Below, piece after piece: positions 14,011 through 28,000 of a DNA stretch of 64,000 bases. The stretch covers positions 475,001-539,000 of the forward strand of contig JACVTC010000021.1 in NCBI GenBank assembly GCA_016946835.1, given 5' to 3'. The notes beneath the pieces were generated by a model. That model was not told the DNA's origin. It did not search any database and saw nothing but the letters and a program-made list of their open reading frames with translations. This DNA comes from Neocallimastix lanati (nom. inval.) (taxonomy: Eukaryota; Neocallimastigomycota; Neocallimastigomycetes; Neocallimastigales; Neocallimastigaceae). The position numbers and the translations under genes were made by a program. How positions within the stretch are numbered: the stretch's first letter is position 1; each line of letters starts with the position of its first letter.

Positions 14011-14329
14011 GTGTTGGTTTTGATCCAATTAATTTTATAGATAGGAAGGTATCGAGTAAGAATAAATAAAATATTTAGATAATAAGTGGGTTTATCATAG
14101 CTAATCCTTAAAATGAAGTAATTTTCCATATTTGGTGTGTGTTTTTTTGTAATTCCATGAACTATTTCGTTGTAATTGGAAATATTTTTACTAAGAAATT
14201 CCCAAAGTTTACTAACAGATCATGATCGAAGATCATGAATGAAATCTTTATTCCGAATATCGAATCTTCGAAGTCCTCGCCGTATAACAGATATAGTTGC
14301 TGTATTTGAAGAAGTATTATCCATTTCAA

Positions 14330-14702
14330 AGAAAGCCTAAAAAAATATAATAAAAAAAATTGTTAATGTTGGAAATATGAAAGCTTGAAATATATCGTTG
14401 TTCTTGATTATTTTGTAAATAATTGATTTTATCCAATTTAAAACAATATAAAACATCAGGTTCACTTTCTACAATCTTCCAAGTATTTCAGTTCTCTCTC
14501 TTCGTACTAAAATTTAGAAAGGATAACCATCGATTATTACCAGAATTACAGAAAGCCGTAATTAGTACACCTGATATAGGCTATTCCTTTTCCATAAACA
14601 AAACAGTCCACATCATTGGGGTACATATAGTAAGTGTAAGTTTTAACAAAATATAATATACTTTTGAAAATAGTATCAAGAAAACCTATTTTTAAAAAAA
14701 AA

Positions 14703-14739
<37 letters not shown>

Positions 14740-14919
14740 TTTTTTTTCTTAATCCAAATAATCAAATTAATTTCAAAATTATCAAAAAAAAAAAAAAAAA
14801 AAAAAAATACTATTTGTCAGTTAAATAATATTTTAATAATGTATTTGTATGTATGTATATGTATATATATATATTTTATTTATTGAATAGAAAAAATTAT
14901 TCTTTTTTTACTTTAATTT
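14330..14919. other. Spacer between LINE and SINE
   Basis: About 300 bases of slightly less A/T-rich sequence (14340-14660) adjoin the LINE 5' end. A 77-codon open frame on the plus strand there matches nothing I recognise. The segment may be LINE 5' UTR or an older fragment. It is followed by long poly-A/poly-T runs at 14694-14747 and 14784-14807. Confidence 0.45.
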
Positions 14920-14934
14920 TAATTTAAATTAAAA
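14920..14934. repeat. Target-site duplication of the SINE, left copy
   Basis: TAATTTAAATTAAAA is repeated exactly at 15400-15414, immediately outside the tRNA-like head of the element. Confidence 0.65.
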
Positions 14935-15399
14935 AACAAAAAAAAAAAAAAAAAAAACATAGACTTGCACATATGGGTACCCATCTCCCATATGGCCATA
15001 CAGTTATTAATTAACTGTAAGGTGATGAGTTATTGGCATACTGTATCAGCTTCGCCGCTCTCAATCGTCGTTACACACTGCCCGGAGATGCATTCCTAAC
15101 GTTCCTACATATATCTCTAATGACCACGAGCATCAGAACGGAACCATTAACTCCTCCCTAGTGGGTGTAATCATTGGCGATTGGAAATTTTACAATCATC
15201 AAGGTCTATGCTTCAATTCAAAGCGTAGTATCAGGGATGGGTGAAATAATCATTTGAGGGAAAGCCTTATGGACATCACGTGTGGTCTCATGATATCCCA
15301 GGATAGAAACCTCATCCGATTATTTGGTGCCATGCCGAGGATTCGAACCCCGCCCTCTACAGTGACCTGTATCGCCCTAACCGACTGGACCAACATGGC
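14935..15399 (-). mobile_element. tRNA-derived SINE (about 465 bp)
   Basis: This is a compact island of much higher G+C than its surroundings. The minus-strand 5' end is a tRNA-like head with A box (TGGTCCAGTCGG) and a consensus B box (GGTTCGAATCC). An unrelated body of about 370 bases follows and ends in a T run on the minus strand (A run at about 14938-14957 on plus), which is also a Pol III terminator. The 15-bp direct repeats at both ends argue for target-primed insertion, and the LINE next door is a plausible helper type. The body is not recognised. No coding frame is evident. It looks well preserved and hence fairly young. Confidence 0.75.
15329..15399 (-). ncRNA. tRNA-like head of the SINE
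   Basis: The acceptor arms pair over 7 bp (GCCATGT with GCATGGC, one G-T). The D stem is GTCC/GGGC, the T arm is CGGGG-TTCGAAT-CCTCG, and ACCA follows directly. The anticodon arm is TACAG-GTCA-CTGTA, leaving a four-base loop instead of seven, so this cannot be an ordinary decoding tRNA. It is best read as the Pol III promoter head of a SINE. Confidence 0.75.
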
Positions 15400-15414
15400 T
15401 AATTTAAATTAAAA
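15400..15414. repeat. Target-site duplication of the SINE, right copy
   Basis: Exact copy of the 15-base sequence at 14920-14934, abutting base 1 of the tRNA-like head. Confidence 0.65.
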
Positions 15415-16045
<631 letters not shown>

Positions 16046-19000
16046 TTAATAATCTGTAAATTTTCTTCCTTTCTTTTTCAAATTTTTCTTAATACTTTTA
16101 CTTTTACTTTCGACATTTGGTTTAACTTCTGCTCTTTCACCTCCTAATTTTTCATAGAAATGAAGAGATTGACCAATATTAATATTTAGAACTTCTAATT
16201 CTTCAATTTCTTCATCGAAATGAACTTCATTTTCATCGGCTGCAACATTTTCACTCCATAATTCCTTTTTCAATTTTAATAATGCAAAAATATTCCATTC
16301 AAAGTTTTTAAATCGGTCACTGGTTAAATAACGAGAGACGAATTTTCTAACAGCTTGTCCTAACTCTTTTTTACTGATGAGAAGATCATCCTTACTAAAA
16401 TGTTTCTTTAATCCTTTCAACTGTTCTTCATTCAGTTTTACCTTGGCATTTTCTGAGATATTTTTAATAATTTTATCATAATTCAAAAATTCTACATATT
16501 CATAGCAATCAATCAATTGATTTAACTTAAGATGGCATTGAAGATTTCTAAAGCTATGAATAAAGTCATCATCTAATTTAATGATCTTACCCGGTAACTG
16601 TTCAATTTCATCATCAAGTTCTTCTTCTCCTGTAATATTTCTTTTATTATTAAAGTATAAAAATAGAGATTGTAAATTAAATAATATCAATTTATAATCA
16701 ATTCTTTCTGTCATGTTAGAAATATTGGCTTTCTCTTCATTGGATAAGTGACCCATTTTTTTAAGTTTTTCTTGGAAATCAAGAATAACATTTTCATTTT
16801 GATTGAAACCTTCAAAAGCATACGTAATAAAATCTTGACGTTGTTCATTAAAGAAAAGCCTTTTTTCAGGTAATAAAATTTTTGAAAGTTCTACTTCAAT
16901 CGAATAGAAATCAAATTTATTGTCTTTATAATTCAAAAAGTTTATATTACCATTTTCATTAACAAAATTTCTATAGGAATAGGTATAGATCAAATCTTTA
17001 AAAGAATTAAATAAGTCATTTTGAATATCTAAAGATACAATTTCGTTTTTATTTGCTCGTTGAACGATAATTTCTTTATTAATTTGACTGGAATAAGGAT
17101 ATAAATATTCATAATTATTATTATTTTTAATTAATGGCTTTAAAAATTCATTTTGATAGGTAATAAAATCTTTGTAGGCAGTAGCTATATATTTTCCATA
17201 ATTATCTTCTAAATTATCATTCAGAACATAGGCCAAACATTCCTTTTCTGTAATTTTTTTAGGAGTTAATTGACCATGACAATCATAATTGGATAATCTT
17301 TTATATATATTCTTCCATCCTACTTTAAAGCGATCAAATAAACGTTTCATTTTATTATCATTATTTAGTTCATCTTTGATTTTCTTCTCTTTAGCATCTT
17401 TTCTTGAAATTTTATTATTGTATTTTTCAAGCATGTAGGTTACAAATGGATTAATTAAATGGAAATTTTCTAAAAATTTTATGTTTTCTTCATTTTGACA
17501 GGCATTTAAATAATTAGTAATAACAGGATATTGTTCAATTGGATTTGGTATAGACATGAACTGATTATAAAACATTTCATTACTTGGATAGTTTGCAGCA
17601 TTAAAATAGTTAATTAAAGGATAGATTTCTGATGGTAAATTATTAATATCTGATGTTTCCTGTAATATGGATTTAATCGTTTCGTCTTTAATTTCAAGTA
17701 TTTGTTGATTATTTCGGATGTAAATATCATAATAATTTTTATAATTCAATATCGCATTTTCAATAATTCCATTACATAATTGCTCAAAATCATTTCTTTC
17801 TTTTGGAGTATTCATTTCTTTAGTATTTTCAGTAATAACATGATAAATTTCTGACATAATCATATTCAAAAAACACTGAATATTTTCAATATCCCTTTTT
17901 GATAATTCTTCAATTATTAACCTCCATATGTCTGATATTATAAATAAGAGAGATTTATTTCCATTTTCTTTCTCTATATCTGAATAGTAGAAATTTTCTA
18001 ATTCATTATTTTCTATATATCCAAGCATCTTAATAAATAATATACATGAATAGAAAGTAAAACTTAAAATTCTATAGGTAATATTACTGATATTTCTTAC
18101 TTTTTTATTTTTATTAACGAAAAATCTTCTTTTGACCTTTTTAAATCCTTTAATTTGAAGATTTCTACTTTGTTCTACTTCAACCATTAAATTTCTTAAT
18201 AGTTTACTTCTACGAAGATTGGTGGCTTGTCTTTGTTGTTCATCAATATAGATTCTAACATGGCCAGGTCTATCAACTGGTACATGATTTCTACCACCTA
18301 ATAATTGCTTACAGTTCTCACAAGCATGGGTTTCCATTGGTAAACCACATTCTCCTACTCTATACCATACATTACAACTACACATATAAATAGCATCTCT
18401 ACCTCCACTTTGAATGTATTTTTGAATTTCATCTCCTGATTCCACTAATAAGTCATCATTAGGTTCATTTCCAGGAATATACACATTCTTTATAATATTT
18501 AGAAGATTTGGTGAAAAAATGTTCGAATAAAATGAATTTTCTTTTGAATTAGAACATATAAATGCAAATTTATAGGCATATAATAATATTTCATAGTCAT
18601 TTGGTTTAAGATTTTGAATTGAAGGTAATTGATTGATTATGGAATTATAATCAGTAAATATGGCAAAAGTATTTTTTGATATTAATGGCATATCTAAATC
18701 TTTTATAATATTTACCGTAAAGTTTGATAATTTTCTATAATAATTATCATTAAAGCTTGTTGTTAAATTAGATATTTCTTCATTGATCATCAAATCAAAG
18801 AAATTATATTTATTATTATTATTTTTATTTAATAATTTTATCATTCCTTCTGAAGATTTAAAATTCTCCATTTTGTTCATTATATATTCTTTTCTTATTT
18901 GTTTATACTCATCGAATGAATCATTTTGAAGGAACAAATAATTAAAAAGACATGGTACTTTTTCAGTAAAATCGAAATCATTTGTAAATAATTCTTTATC

Positions 19001-22000
19001 ATCAATAAATTCTAAGAAATGCTTATAATTACCGATGAGAAGTAAATTTAATATTTTTAAAATATAGATCTTTATTACTTTTCTGAACTCGCTAGGTTTA
19101 TTCAGAAATTCCAGAATTTCATCAATATCAAAATCTTCATTATCTTCTTCATGAATAATTTTACTTAAATGATAGCAATAAAACTTTATATAGGATAGAC
19201 AATATAAGATAGCTAATTTATTATTTTTAGTTATTTTACATTTCTCCTTTTCAATATTTAATACACAATTTACAAATATATCAAAAGATTGGTTTAAAAT
19301 TAAATTTTCTTTTGACTTTTTTAATTCAAAATATTTTGAAAATTTTCCTTCAAATAGTGATAATAAAACTTCATCTAAACATATATTACTATTACGATTT
19401 AAAAATACAATAATTTTATTTTTCTTTTCTTTTTTTAATTCATTTAAAAATCTTACACCAGTTCCATCATCATCTTCATCATCACTTTCATCACTTTCAT
19501 CACTTTCATCATATTCTTCACTATATTCTTCATCAGTTTCATCGGTTTCTTCATATTCATTATTTTCTTGCATCATTTTATCATTTTCTTTTTCTTCATT
19601 ATTATTTCTACCAATGTTAAATAAATTGTTTTTACTTTCATTTTGAGAAATATTTTCTTTTGTTTTATTAATAGGTGTCATTTTATACTTTCTAAGAATA
19701 GTCTCAAAAATAAATTTTGATTTATAGATAAATAAATTATTAGAACATAAAATATTTAATAATTTAATTCTATACTGTTCATCTTTAGATATTCTCATCT
19801 TATTATTAAGTAATTTTAATATTAAATCAGAATAATTATTTTGGCTTGATAATGTTTCTTCTAAAAATAAAAATTCTTCGTTTAATGGTTCATGATTACT
19901 TTTTTTCTCAATTGGAATTAAATATTCATTTTCGCTCATCTCGATATAATCAGGTATTAAGTAGGTACTATTTTCTTGTCGTAATATATTGAAGTAAATT
20001 TTTAAATTTTCTTTTACAGGAATTCCATTTTTGGTGAATGCTTCTTTGACTTGAATGATATCTAATAAATATAAAATTTGTTTTAAGGTTAATCGTAATT
20101 CAATATTGATTTTCATTAATATATGGGTGAAAACTTCAATTTCATTTAATATATTTTCAAAATTTTCATCTGGAATCTCATCAAAATTATGATCAATATT
20201 AAGAATGCAATATACAATTGATTCATATAAATTAAAGAAAATATCGTTAACATAGGATATTTCTTTAATAGATATTTTAAACATTTTTAATGAAATTTGG
20301 TATATATATATGTTCATAAAATCACTGATATATAAGTCCATGGAACAAAGGAAATTACATAATGGATATAAGTATTCTTTGTATGATTCAATAAATAAAA
20401 CAAATTTAATTATATTATCAAAAGTTAAATTATTATTTTCGGTATCATTTTCATTTCCTTCTCTTGAAATGAATAATTCATATAAAGTATTGAAAAATTT
20501 TAAAATAACTCTATTAAAAAATGTTTTATTGGATTTTGATAAAAAGTAAATAATATAGTCCTTAAAGAATTCATTAATTAATTTAAACTTATTAACATTT
20601 TCGATTTCAGTACCGATTTCATTATTTTTGAGTATTTCTACAAAATATTTTCTTTCAAATTCAGTTTTTAAGTTATTTTCTAAATTACTTTTAACTTCGA
20701 AATATTCAGAAATAACATCAAATAATTCTTGTCGATTAAAATAATCATTTTCTAAATAATCATCAATTAATATATTTGTATAATTATTTATTTCTTTGAA
20801 TACCGGTATAATACATGGAAATGTTATTCCTAAAAATACATCAATTCTTTCAACATGAGATAATGCAGAGTATTTTTCAATGATGTTACTAAACTTATTA
20901 ATATATTCTTGATATATATTTTTGAAAAATGTATTTTCCATCCCTTCATTACATAATTTTGTGGATAAAATGTTATTTTTTTCAAATTGAATCAGAGTAC
21001 TGATCAAAGCCTCATTATAAATGGATTTCATATATTTAATAATAATTGAAATGAAATCCACATCATTATCTTCAAAATTATAGTCATTAAATATCTTTAT
21101 TATTATATTTTCTTTTATATTTTCAATTTTTCTAATAATTAATTTCTGAATGGTTTGTTTTAATTCTTTATTTCTATTTATATAATTACAAATTTCTTCA
21201 ATATATTCCTCATTTTTAATAGAAGTAAAGTTGATTTTAAAGTTATAAGAAATTAATGAAAAAGCGTGGAATAAATCTCTCTTAAATTCATCCTCTAAAT
21301 TAATCAATTTTTTATTATTAAATAATTCTATATTAGAGGCTTCAAATATTTCTTTGAATTTAATATCTTTTCCATTTAAATTATCAATAAAGAACTGTTT
21401 CCAATCAGTCAAGTGAGATATTAAATATCTATTATGGATTTTAATATCCTCATTATTTTTTTCATAGGTCATTTTTCTTTTTAAATGTATAATAATTAAA
21501 ATAACTTTGTTATTCAATTTTTCATCATCAATTAATGAATTTTCATTATTTTCAATTAAAAAGTTAATATGACTTAAATGAATAGAGTCATTAATATTAA
21601 AATGTAGAGCACATAAATTATAATCATCACTACTATAATAATCATTTATAATTTCATCAATGTCACGCTCTGAATTATATTGGTTAATAAAAACATTTTT
21701 AGTGTTACTTTTGGTAAATTTTCCATATTTTTCATTTTCAATTTGTTTTTCATTCGAATTTCCAAAAATAGAATCTAATATATTTGAATAAGTAAAAATA
21801 ACATGTTTTTTGGATTTAATTTTTTCCAAATAGGACTTTAAATTTTTATGTTCATTTTCTTCCTTGAGATAAATACTTAAAATATTTTTAAATTCATTCT
21901 TATATTTTTTATTAAAATCTGAATTTTTGGCATAAAATAGAAGATCTTGGGAAAAGGTAGGAACAATTTTTTCAATAATATATGTTTGATAATATTCATT

Positions 22001-25000
22001 AGATTCATCATTTTGATTTAAATTGATTTCTTGTATATTTTTTTTACTATTTATATTTTTATTTTCTAAATTCTCATTTTCATTTTCATTATCATTATCA
22101 TTTTCATTATCATTATCATTATCATTATTATTTTCACTATCATTTTCATTATCAATCTCATCATCATTTTCATTTCCATTATCATTTTCTTTATCTTTAA
22201 GCGTTTCACCTTCATCTTTTCTTTCCATTTCAATAATTTCATATGTTTTATCTTCATCCTCATCACTACTTTCCTGTTCATTAACTTTAAATATATCCTC
22301 TACATTCATCACAACATTTTTTCCTTTTCTATTTTTCTTTTTCATGGTTTCAGTTAATTGATATAAAATACCTTGTATTTCTTCTATATCACAATTAATC
22401 AATTCATATTTTAAATCGATTTTTAATTTTTTATTTGATGAATTTTGAATAATTTCATTAAATAATTGATCAATTTGTTTGGAAACATTAATCTCATTTT
22501 CATTTAATAAATTTTTAAATGTAATAATATGCTTTTCAAATCTATTGATAAATGGGGGATCTTGTTTTTCAATTTCACTTCTATCTAAAAGAACAATACA
22601 TCTCAGATTGTCATTAACATAATAGTTTTGAGTATTTGAATTACCTAAAGCAATTCTAGCATAATTACTATCTCCTACTTTACGGAAATTTTGATTAAAT
22701 AAATCGTATAATGATGGATACATACTAGTTAAATTTTTTAAAATCATTACATTATCATTTTTCATGGTATCTTGAATCTTATTTAAAACTTTTGCACTGT
22801 AACATCCTTGTGAGACATCATCTTCAAAGCTACTACCATAATAAAACGTATATTTCTTTCCTAATTTTTCTAAAATATGAGTAACTAAGAAATGACTAAT
22901 AGAACTTTTAGTTTCTACTAATAGATATCTACTTTTGGAATCTTCAATGTTATTCGTAATGCATTTCATAACATTATATTCTTGATTATTATTTATATTA
23001 GGAACATACTTCTTAAATATTTCTTTGAAAATTTCAATAGATTTATCCAATCCTCCAAAGTTTCTTTCAATACTTTCATTTAATATACTATCAATTTCAT
23101 AAGTATCTTGGGTAAAATTGCTCTCAATTAATAATTTGGATGCAGTTTTAATTAAATGATAGAAATCTCTTGTTCCATGGAATTCTTTAATATTTCTCTT
23201 ACCACTACTACCTTTGGTATAACTTGCTACGTCAACGGATTCAAATTTTTGTGAATCTCCTTTTAATTCATCTTTATATTCATAATAAGTAAGGGCTAAA
23301 AATTCAAAATATTCTTTATAATCTTGATTTAATCTTACATCATATGATTCAGCAATGGCTAATGCTGTTTCTTTTAAATCATCTTTATCTGGTTCAGGAA
23401 TAGATAAATGAATACCTCTATTCATTTTGGAGGCATCTAATGGCCAATTAGAAATTCCAATAAACGATACCTTTTCTTCATTATCATCATATTCTAATTG
23501 AGAATGAATTACTTTTAATGGATTATTTTTTGAAATTTCAGCAAGCCCCATTTCATCAAAGTATATTGCTGAAATAATTTCTTTTGAAAGTTTCTTATCT
23601 TTTAATGATTCTCTTGCTTTTTTAAATATTTTTAATACACCTTTGGAATTACTAGTTAATGAACCTTGATAAGATTTAGTATAAACTTTTGGGAAATGTT
23701 TAAAGAATTCACTGAATGAATCTTTTCCGTTCATTGATTTAAATATTAACTGAGCACTTAATGATTTACTACATCCCGGTTTTCCAATAATAAATAATGG
23801 AATTTTTGTATTTAAACATACAAAAATCGTAAAAAGATTTTCTAATAATGCTCTATTTTTTGCAATACCTTTATCTAAATTTACTTCATCCGCAATTAAA
23901 TTTTGAATCTTCCTAGGGAATTTTTCAAAGTTAAATCGTTTTCCAAATGATTCTTTCATTAAATTTATAAATTTATTTTTCTTATCTTTATCAAATATTC
24001 TAATATAATAACATAAATATATGCTTAAATTCAATGAATATAAGTATAACTTTTCATTGGATAAAAAATCGAATTTTCTATGGATATATGGAATCTTTAG
24101 TAAATTCAAAAACCATTCAAAAAGAATTCCCCATCTTCTAATTTCTCTTAAACTTACTGCAGATATCTCGAAATTATGCTTAATAAATTCTTGGGCATCA
24201 TAAATTGCCTTTTCGGCAATTTCTCTAATTCTTTTTAAGATTTGTTCATTTGGAATTAAATTTTGAAGAATTTGTAAAACCATATTTGAGATATATCTTT
24301 TAATATCTTCCTTTTCAGGTGTACCAAAATCGAAAACAAAATTAAGGAGAGAATGGGGTAATGGATTAACACTATATACTAATTTTCTGACTAAATGTCT
24401 TGATTCATCATATAAACCAATAGGCTCATTCCTTCTTGTATTCAATCTATATGGATTGCATGCGGCAATAAACTTAACATTTCTTTTAATCTTTTCACCT
24501 TTACACGAATGTTTCAACATAATTTCTGTTATTAATCCTAATGAATTACATGTATTAATTTCATCTAAAAATACCCAGGTATCTCCATTATTTTTAATTC
24601 CTTCATCGATTTTATTCAATGAATTATCCCTATAGAGATTCTTTTCTTTTAAAAATTGGATGATATCATCATCTTCTATACCAGCATGAATATTTAAAGT
24701 GTACATCACATTATTTTTTAATTCTGCAATAATTCTAATTAAGGAAGTTTTTCCACATCCAGTTTCACCCATTAAAATTACAGGAATATTAGTTCTAAGT
24801 CTTAACGAAATAAGAATCAATTTCACAAAGTTATCCGCTGTAAATACATATCCTTTAACAATACTATTTAATGGTTTTAACTGTTTTAGACCACTCGAAT
24901 CCTCTTCATCAATTGGATTGAAAAGATTTAATACTTTCTTAGCTTCGTCTAAAAATTCTTTTGGTTTTAATTTTCGATAATCCATAACTCCTCTACTATC

Positions 25001-28000
25001 ATCTATTAAATCAGAATTATAAATAGCTTTTAACATATTATATTCTTCTGTATCTCTTTCACATGTAACAATTTCAGAAATGGACTGTCCATCTTCATTA
25101 ATTAAAATCATACTAGGTCTTATTTTTTTAATTGAAAATGTTTCTTTATTGGTTAAAAGTTCAATCGCTTCTTCGTTCGCTTTTTCTACATCTATTTTTC
25201 CTTTTTGCTGAGCATGTGTAACATTTTGTCCTTTTAATATATTATCATAGGATGATGTTATAAAATGTTTCGTAATTTGAGTCAATGAATTAACAAAATA
25301 ATATCTAATATTACTTAAATTTCTTATATTATTTAAATTTCTTTTAACTTCCTTAATTTCATTTAGCAGAACTACATTTAAATAAATAGAGTTTGAGAAA
25401 AGAAGTAACTGTTCAGAAACAATATTAATATACGATTTAATTTGATAATAGTTAGGATTAGGAATATTTAAATTTTGGAATAAAAGTTGAGCACATTCAT
25501 CTTTATTTAAAGGAGTTGCAATAATACTATTTGGGAATTGATTTTGACTTACTCCTTCCACATATATATCTCTATCATTTAGATAATTAATATATTTAAA
25601 ATAATTACAAACGATTTGTGTATTTGATAATAGATCATTTGGAACAATTAATGGAGGCAAATGATTTGAGGTTAAATGAACATTATTAAAGAAATCAAAA
25701 ATTGGGAATAACTCTTTAAAGTCAACAAAACCATTTGGAATTTCAACTTTTATTTTCATTTCTTTTCCATAATAAAAAATATTTTCATTTTTTGAATAAT
25801 ACCTTAAGATCAAAAATGAAAAAAGAAATTCTCTCAATAATTCAACTTGATTAGATTCATATAAATCTAAGTGTAAAGCTACTTTTTGATCTGTTAATTT
25901 TAATAATCTACTAATAATTTCATCTTTATTAATATTTCCACCCAATGGGAAATAAATGTATTCAAAATCTTCATTTCCCTTTTCCGTTTTAAAGCTATTT
26001 TCAATTTCCGTTGATTTACCTAAGCCTGAAAGTTCACTTGAATAGATCTGAACATTTGGAAATATTTTCACTATTTTTTCATCATTATCTTCCAATTTAA
26101 AATCATAATACTTATGGTAAGGTAATTTTTCTATTTCAGTAATTATTTCTTTTGTTTTATTTTCTTTAGAATAAATTACAATTAAACAGGATTTCATACG
26201 TTTAGGTTCTTGCGAGTAAAGTTCCTTAAGCAATTCAATTAATAAATTTTTTTTTTCAATTCTTAAACTTTCTGGTTTAATTAAAATAAATAAGGCTTTA
26301 AATTCACACATAATGCATCTAAATATAAATGAAGTTATTTCTTCTTCTGACGTATTTTTATTACAATATAATACGGTTTGCGCCAAAGGAAAATTGCCTG
26401 TTAAACTTAATGCACAATAAACCGCATTTTTCTCAATATCACTTAAAGAACAAGAATAACTATATATTCCGCTTTTTGCATCATCCAGTAGGAATGCTTT
26501 ATTATAAATTTTTTCCAAGTTTATTTTATGAATTGCAAATAATATATTTAAGTAATTACTAACTTCAATAAACATTTGTTGTAAAGATATTTCTTTGTTT
26601 GACCTTACTAATATAGTATTCTTTCTTTTATTAAATTTATAATTACCATTGGTAATATATTTTAAAATATTATTTAAAATGTTGATTTGATTATTTCCTA
26701 CTTTTTCTTTACCTGAATGAGTAATAGCTCTGTATAAATTACTAAATTGTCTACCATAAATTAATGAAGTAATTGAATTTGATAAATATATATGTTTCAC
26801 TTCTTCATCTTGAGCATCTTTTATATTATTTAATTCGATAATAAGATCTTTTAAATTTCTTGGTTCAATTTCAATTTCATTATCATATTTTTCTTGATAA
26901 CCAAAGGCATTGCCTTGCTCAACTTTAATTATAAAATTCATTTCTTCAAAGTAACCCTTTAACGAAATAATATTTAAAATTCTTAAAATTTCTTGAATAT
27001 CACTAATAATATTAGCAAAAATCTCACATATATTAAAATAATCTTCTCCTCTTTGGTCTTTTTTCCTTAATAATGCAATATCTCGCAAATCAAGCATTTC
27101 TTCAAAATCTTTATTAAAAATTCTTCCATTGTTTTCGTAGGTGACTTTGCATATGTATTCAGGATATGAAAATTTTAATTTAAATTGACTTAAATTATAA
27201 ATTTTTTTAATATGCTCCTTATTTAATTCATTTGGATTTAATTGATTAGTATATAATTCATGAAAATCTTGATACTTTCCTGATGAATTTTCAAATTTAA
27301 TACCAATATCCCTAAAATCATCATGATTAATTAAATGCATAAATTCATTTAAAAATCTTTTTTCTGTCATATTAAATGCGTCACATTTATTAGTTAAATC
27401 TTGGATAAACCTCATGCATGTTTCTAATTGATCAATATCTGAAACTGTGATATAAACATCTTCAGAATCATCAATAAATTCACCCATTTGGTGAATATCA
27501 TCAATCTTTTTATCCTTTATAAATTTCATCAATTCAGGTTTATAATACATTTTTTCAATTACTGCTTGAGCATTTGAACCAGTATTTTTATTTAAAATTT
27601 TAATATTTAATTCATTTAATTTTTCATTTAATTTCATTAGGGTTGATAATGGTGGATTATTTTTTAAGTTTGTAACAATTACATTTAACTTATTTCTCAA
27701 AGAATCACTATTCATTACAAAATCATTCAATAATAATAATATTTTACTTAATATATTGATGTCACTTTTTCTATTATGTAAAAGTATCAATTTTTCATAT
27801 ACATCATTTTTTGACTTTTCATCTATGACAAAAATGTTCACTAATATGTTAACTTCATTTTCTATTTCATCAATATTAATTTTTGATAATATTTCTTCTA
27901 AAAATAACACATCAACTTTTGTTTCTGTATTTTCATCAAATAAATTCTTTAAATTGAAAAATTCTTTTTTGGTTTTATTGATTATTAATGAATCGATATT

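Larger units (their letters stand above)
11747..14325 (-). mobile_element. LINE with APE-type endonuclease, internally deleted
   Basis: The element reads right to left on the minus strand. An apparent start near 14323 (MDNTSSNTATISVIRR) is followed by an endonuclease region, a reverse transcriptase remnant with FADD, then post-RT blocks (near 12719-12919: YYAPLFGSNKNKF and DITRELRIPPLSA). Next come a Cys/His cluster near 12300-12360 and a coherent C-terminus ending FTHNNGRGVIIEKWEKLEV near 11750. Total length is about 2.6 kb, shorter than a full autonomous LINE. The endonuclease is joined almost directly to the FADD box, so the fingers and front palm of the RT are missing. Several frame changes and stops are present, so this is a dead copy. 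Base composition is less A/T-rich than the flanks. Confidence 0.85.

Noticed and set aside
14423-14656. 77-codon plus-strand open frame as a small gene
   Set aside because: No recognisable motif, lies against the 5' end of a minus-strand LINE, and shows no splice partner.
15329-15399. Functional tRNA gene
   Set aside because: Anticodon loop has four bases, CCA is encoded, and the unit is fused to a 370-base body flanked by a target duplication, so SINE head is the better reading.
22023-22361. Ser/Leu/Phe-rich plus-strand frame
   Set aside because: Antisense shadow of the acidic Asn/Asp/Glu tract in the giant protein; no motif of its own.
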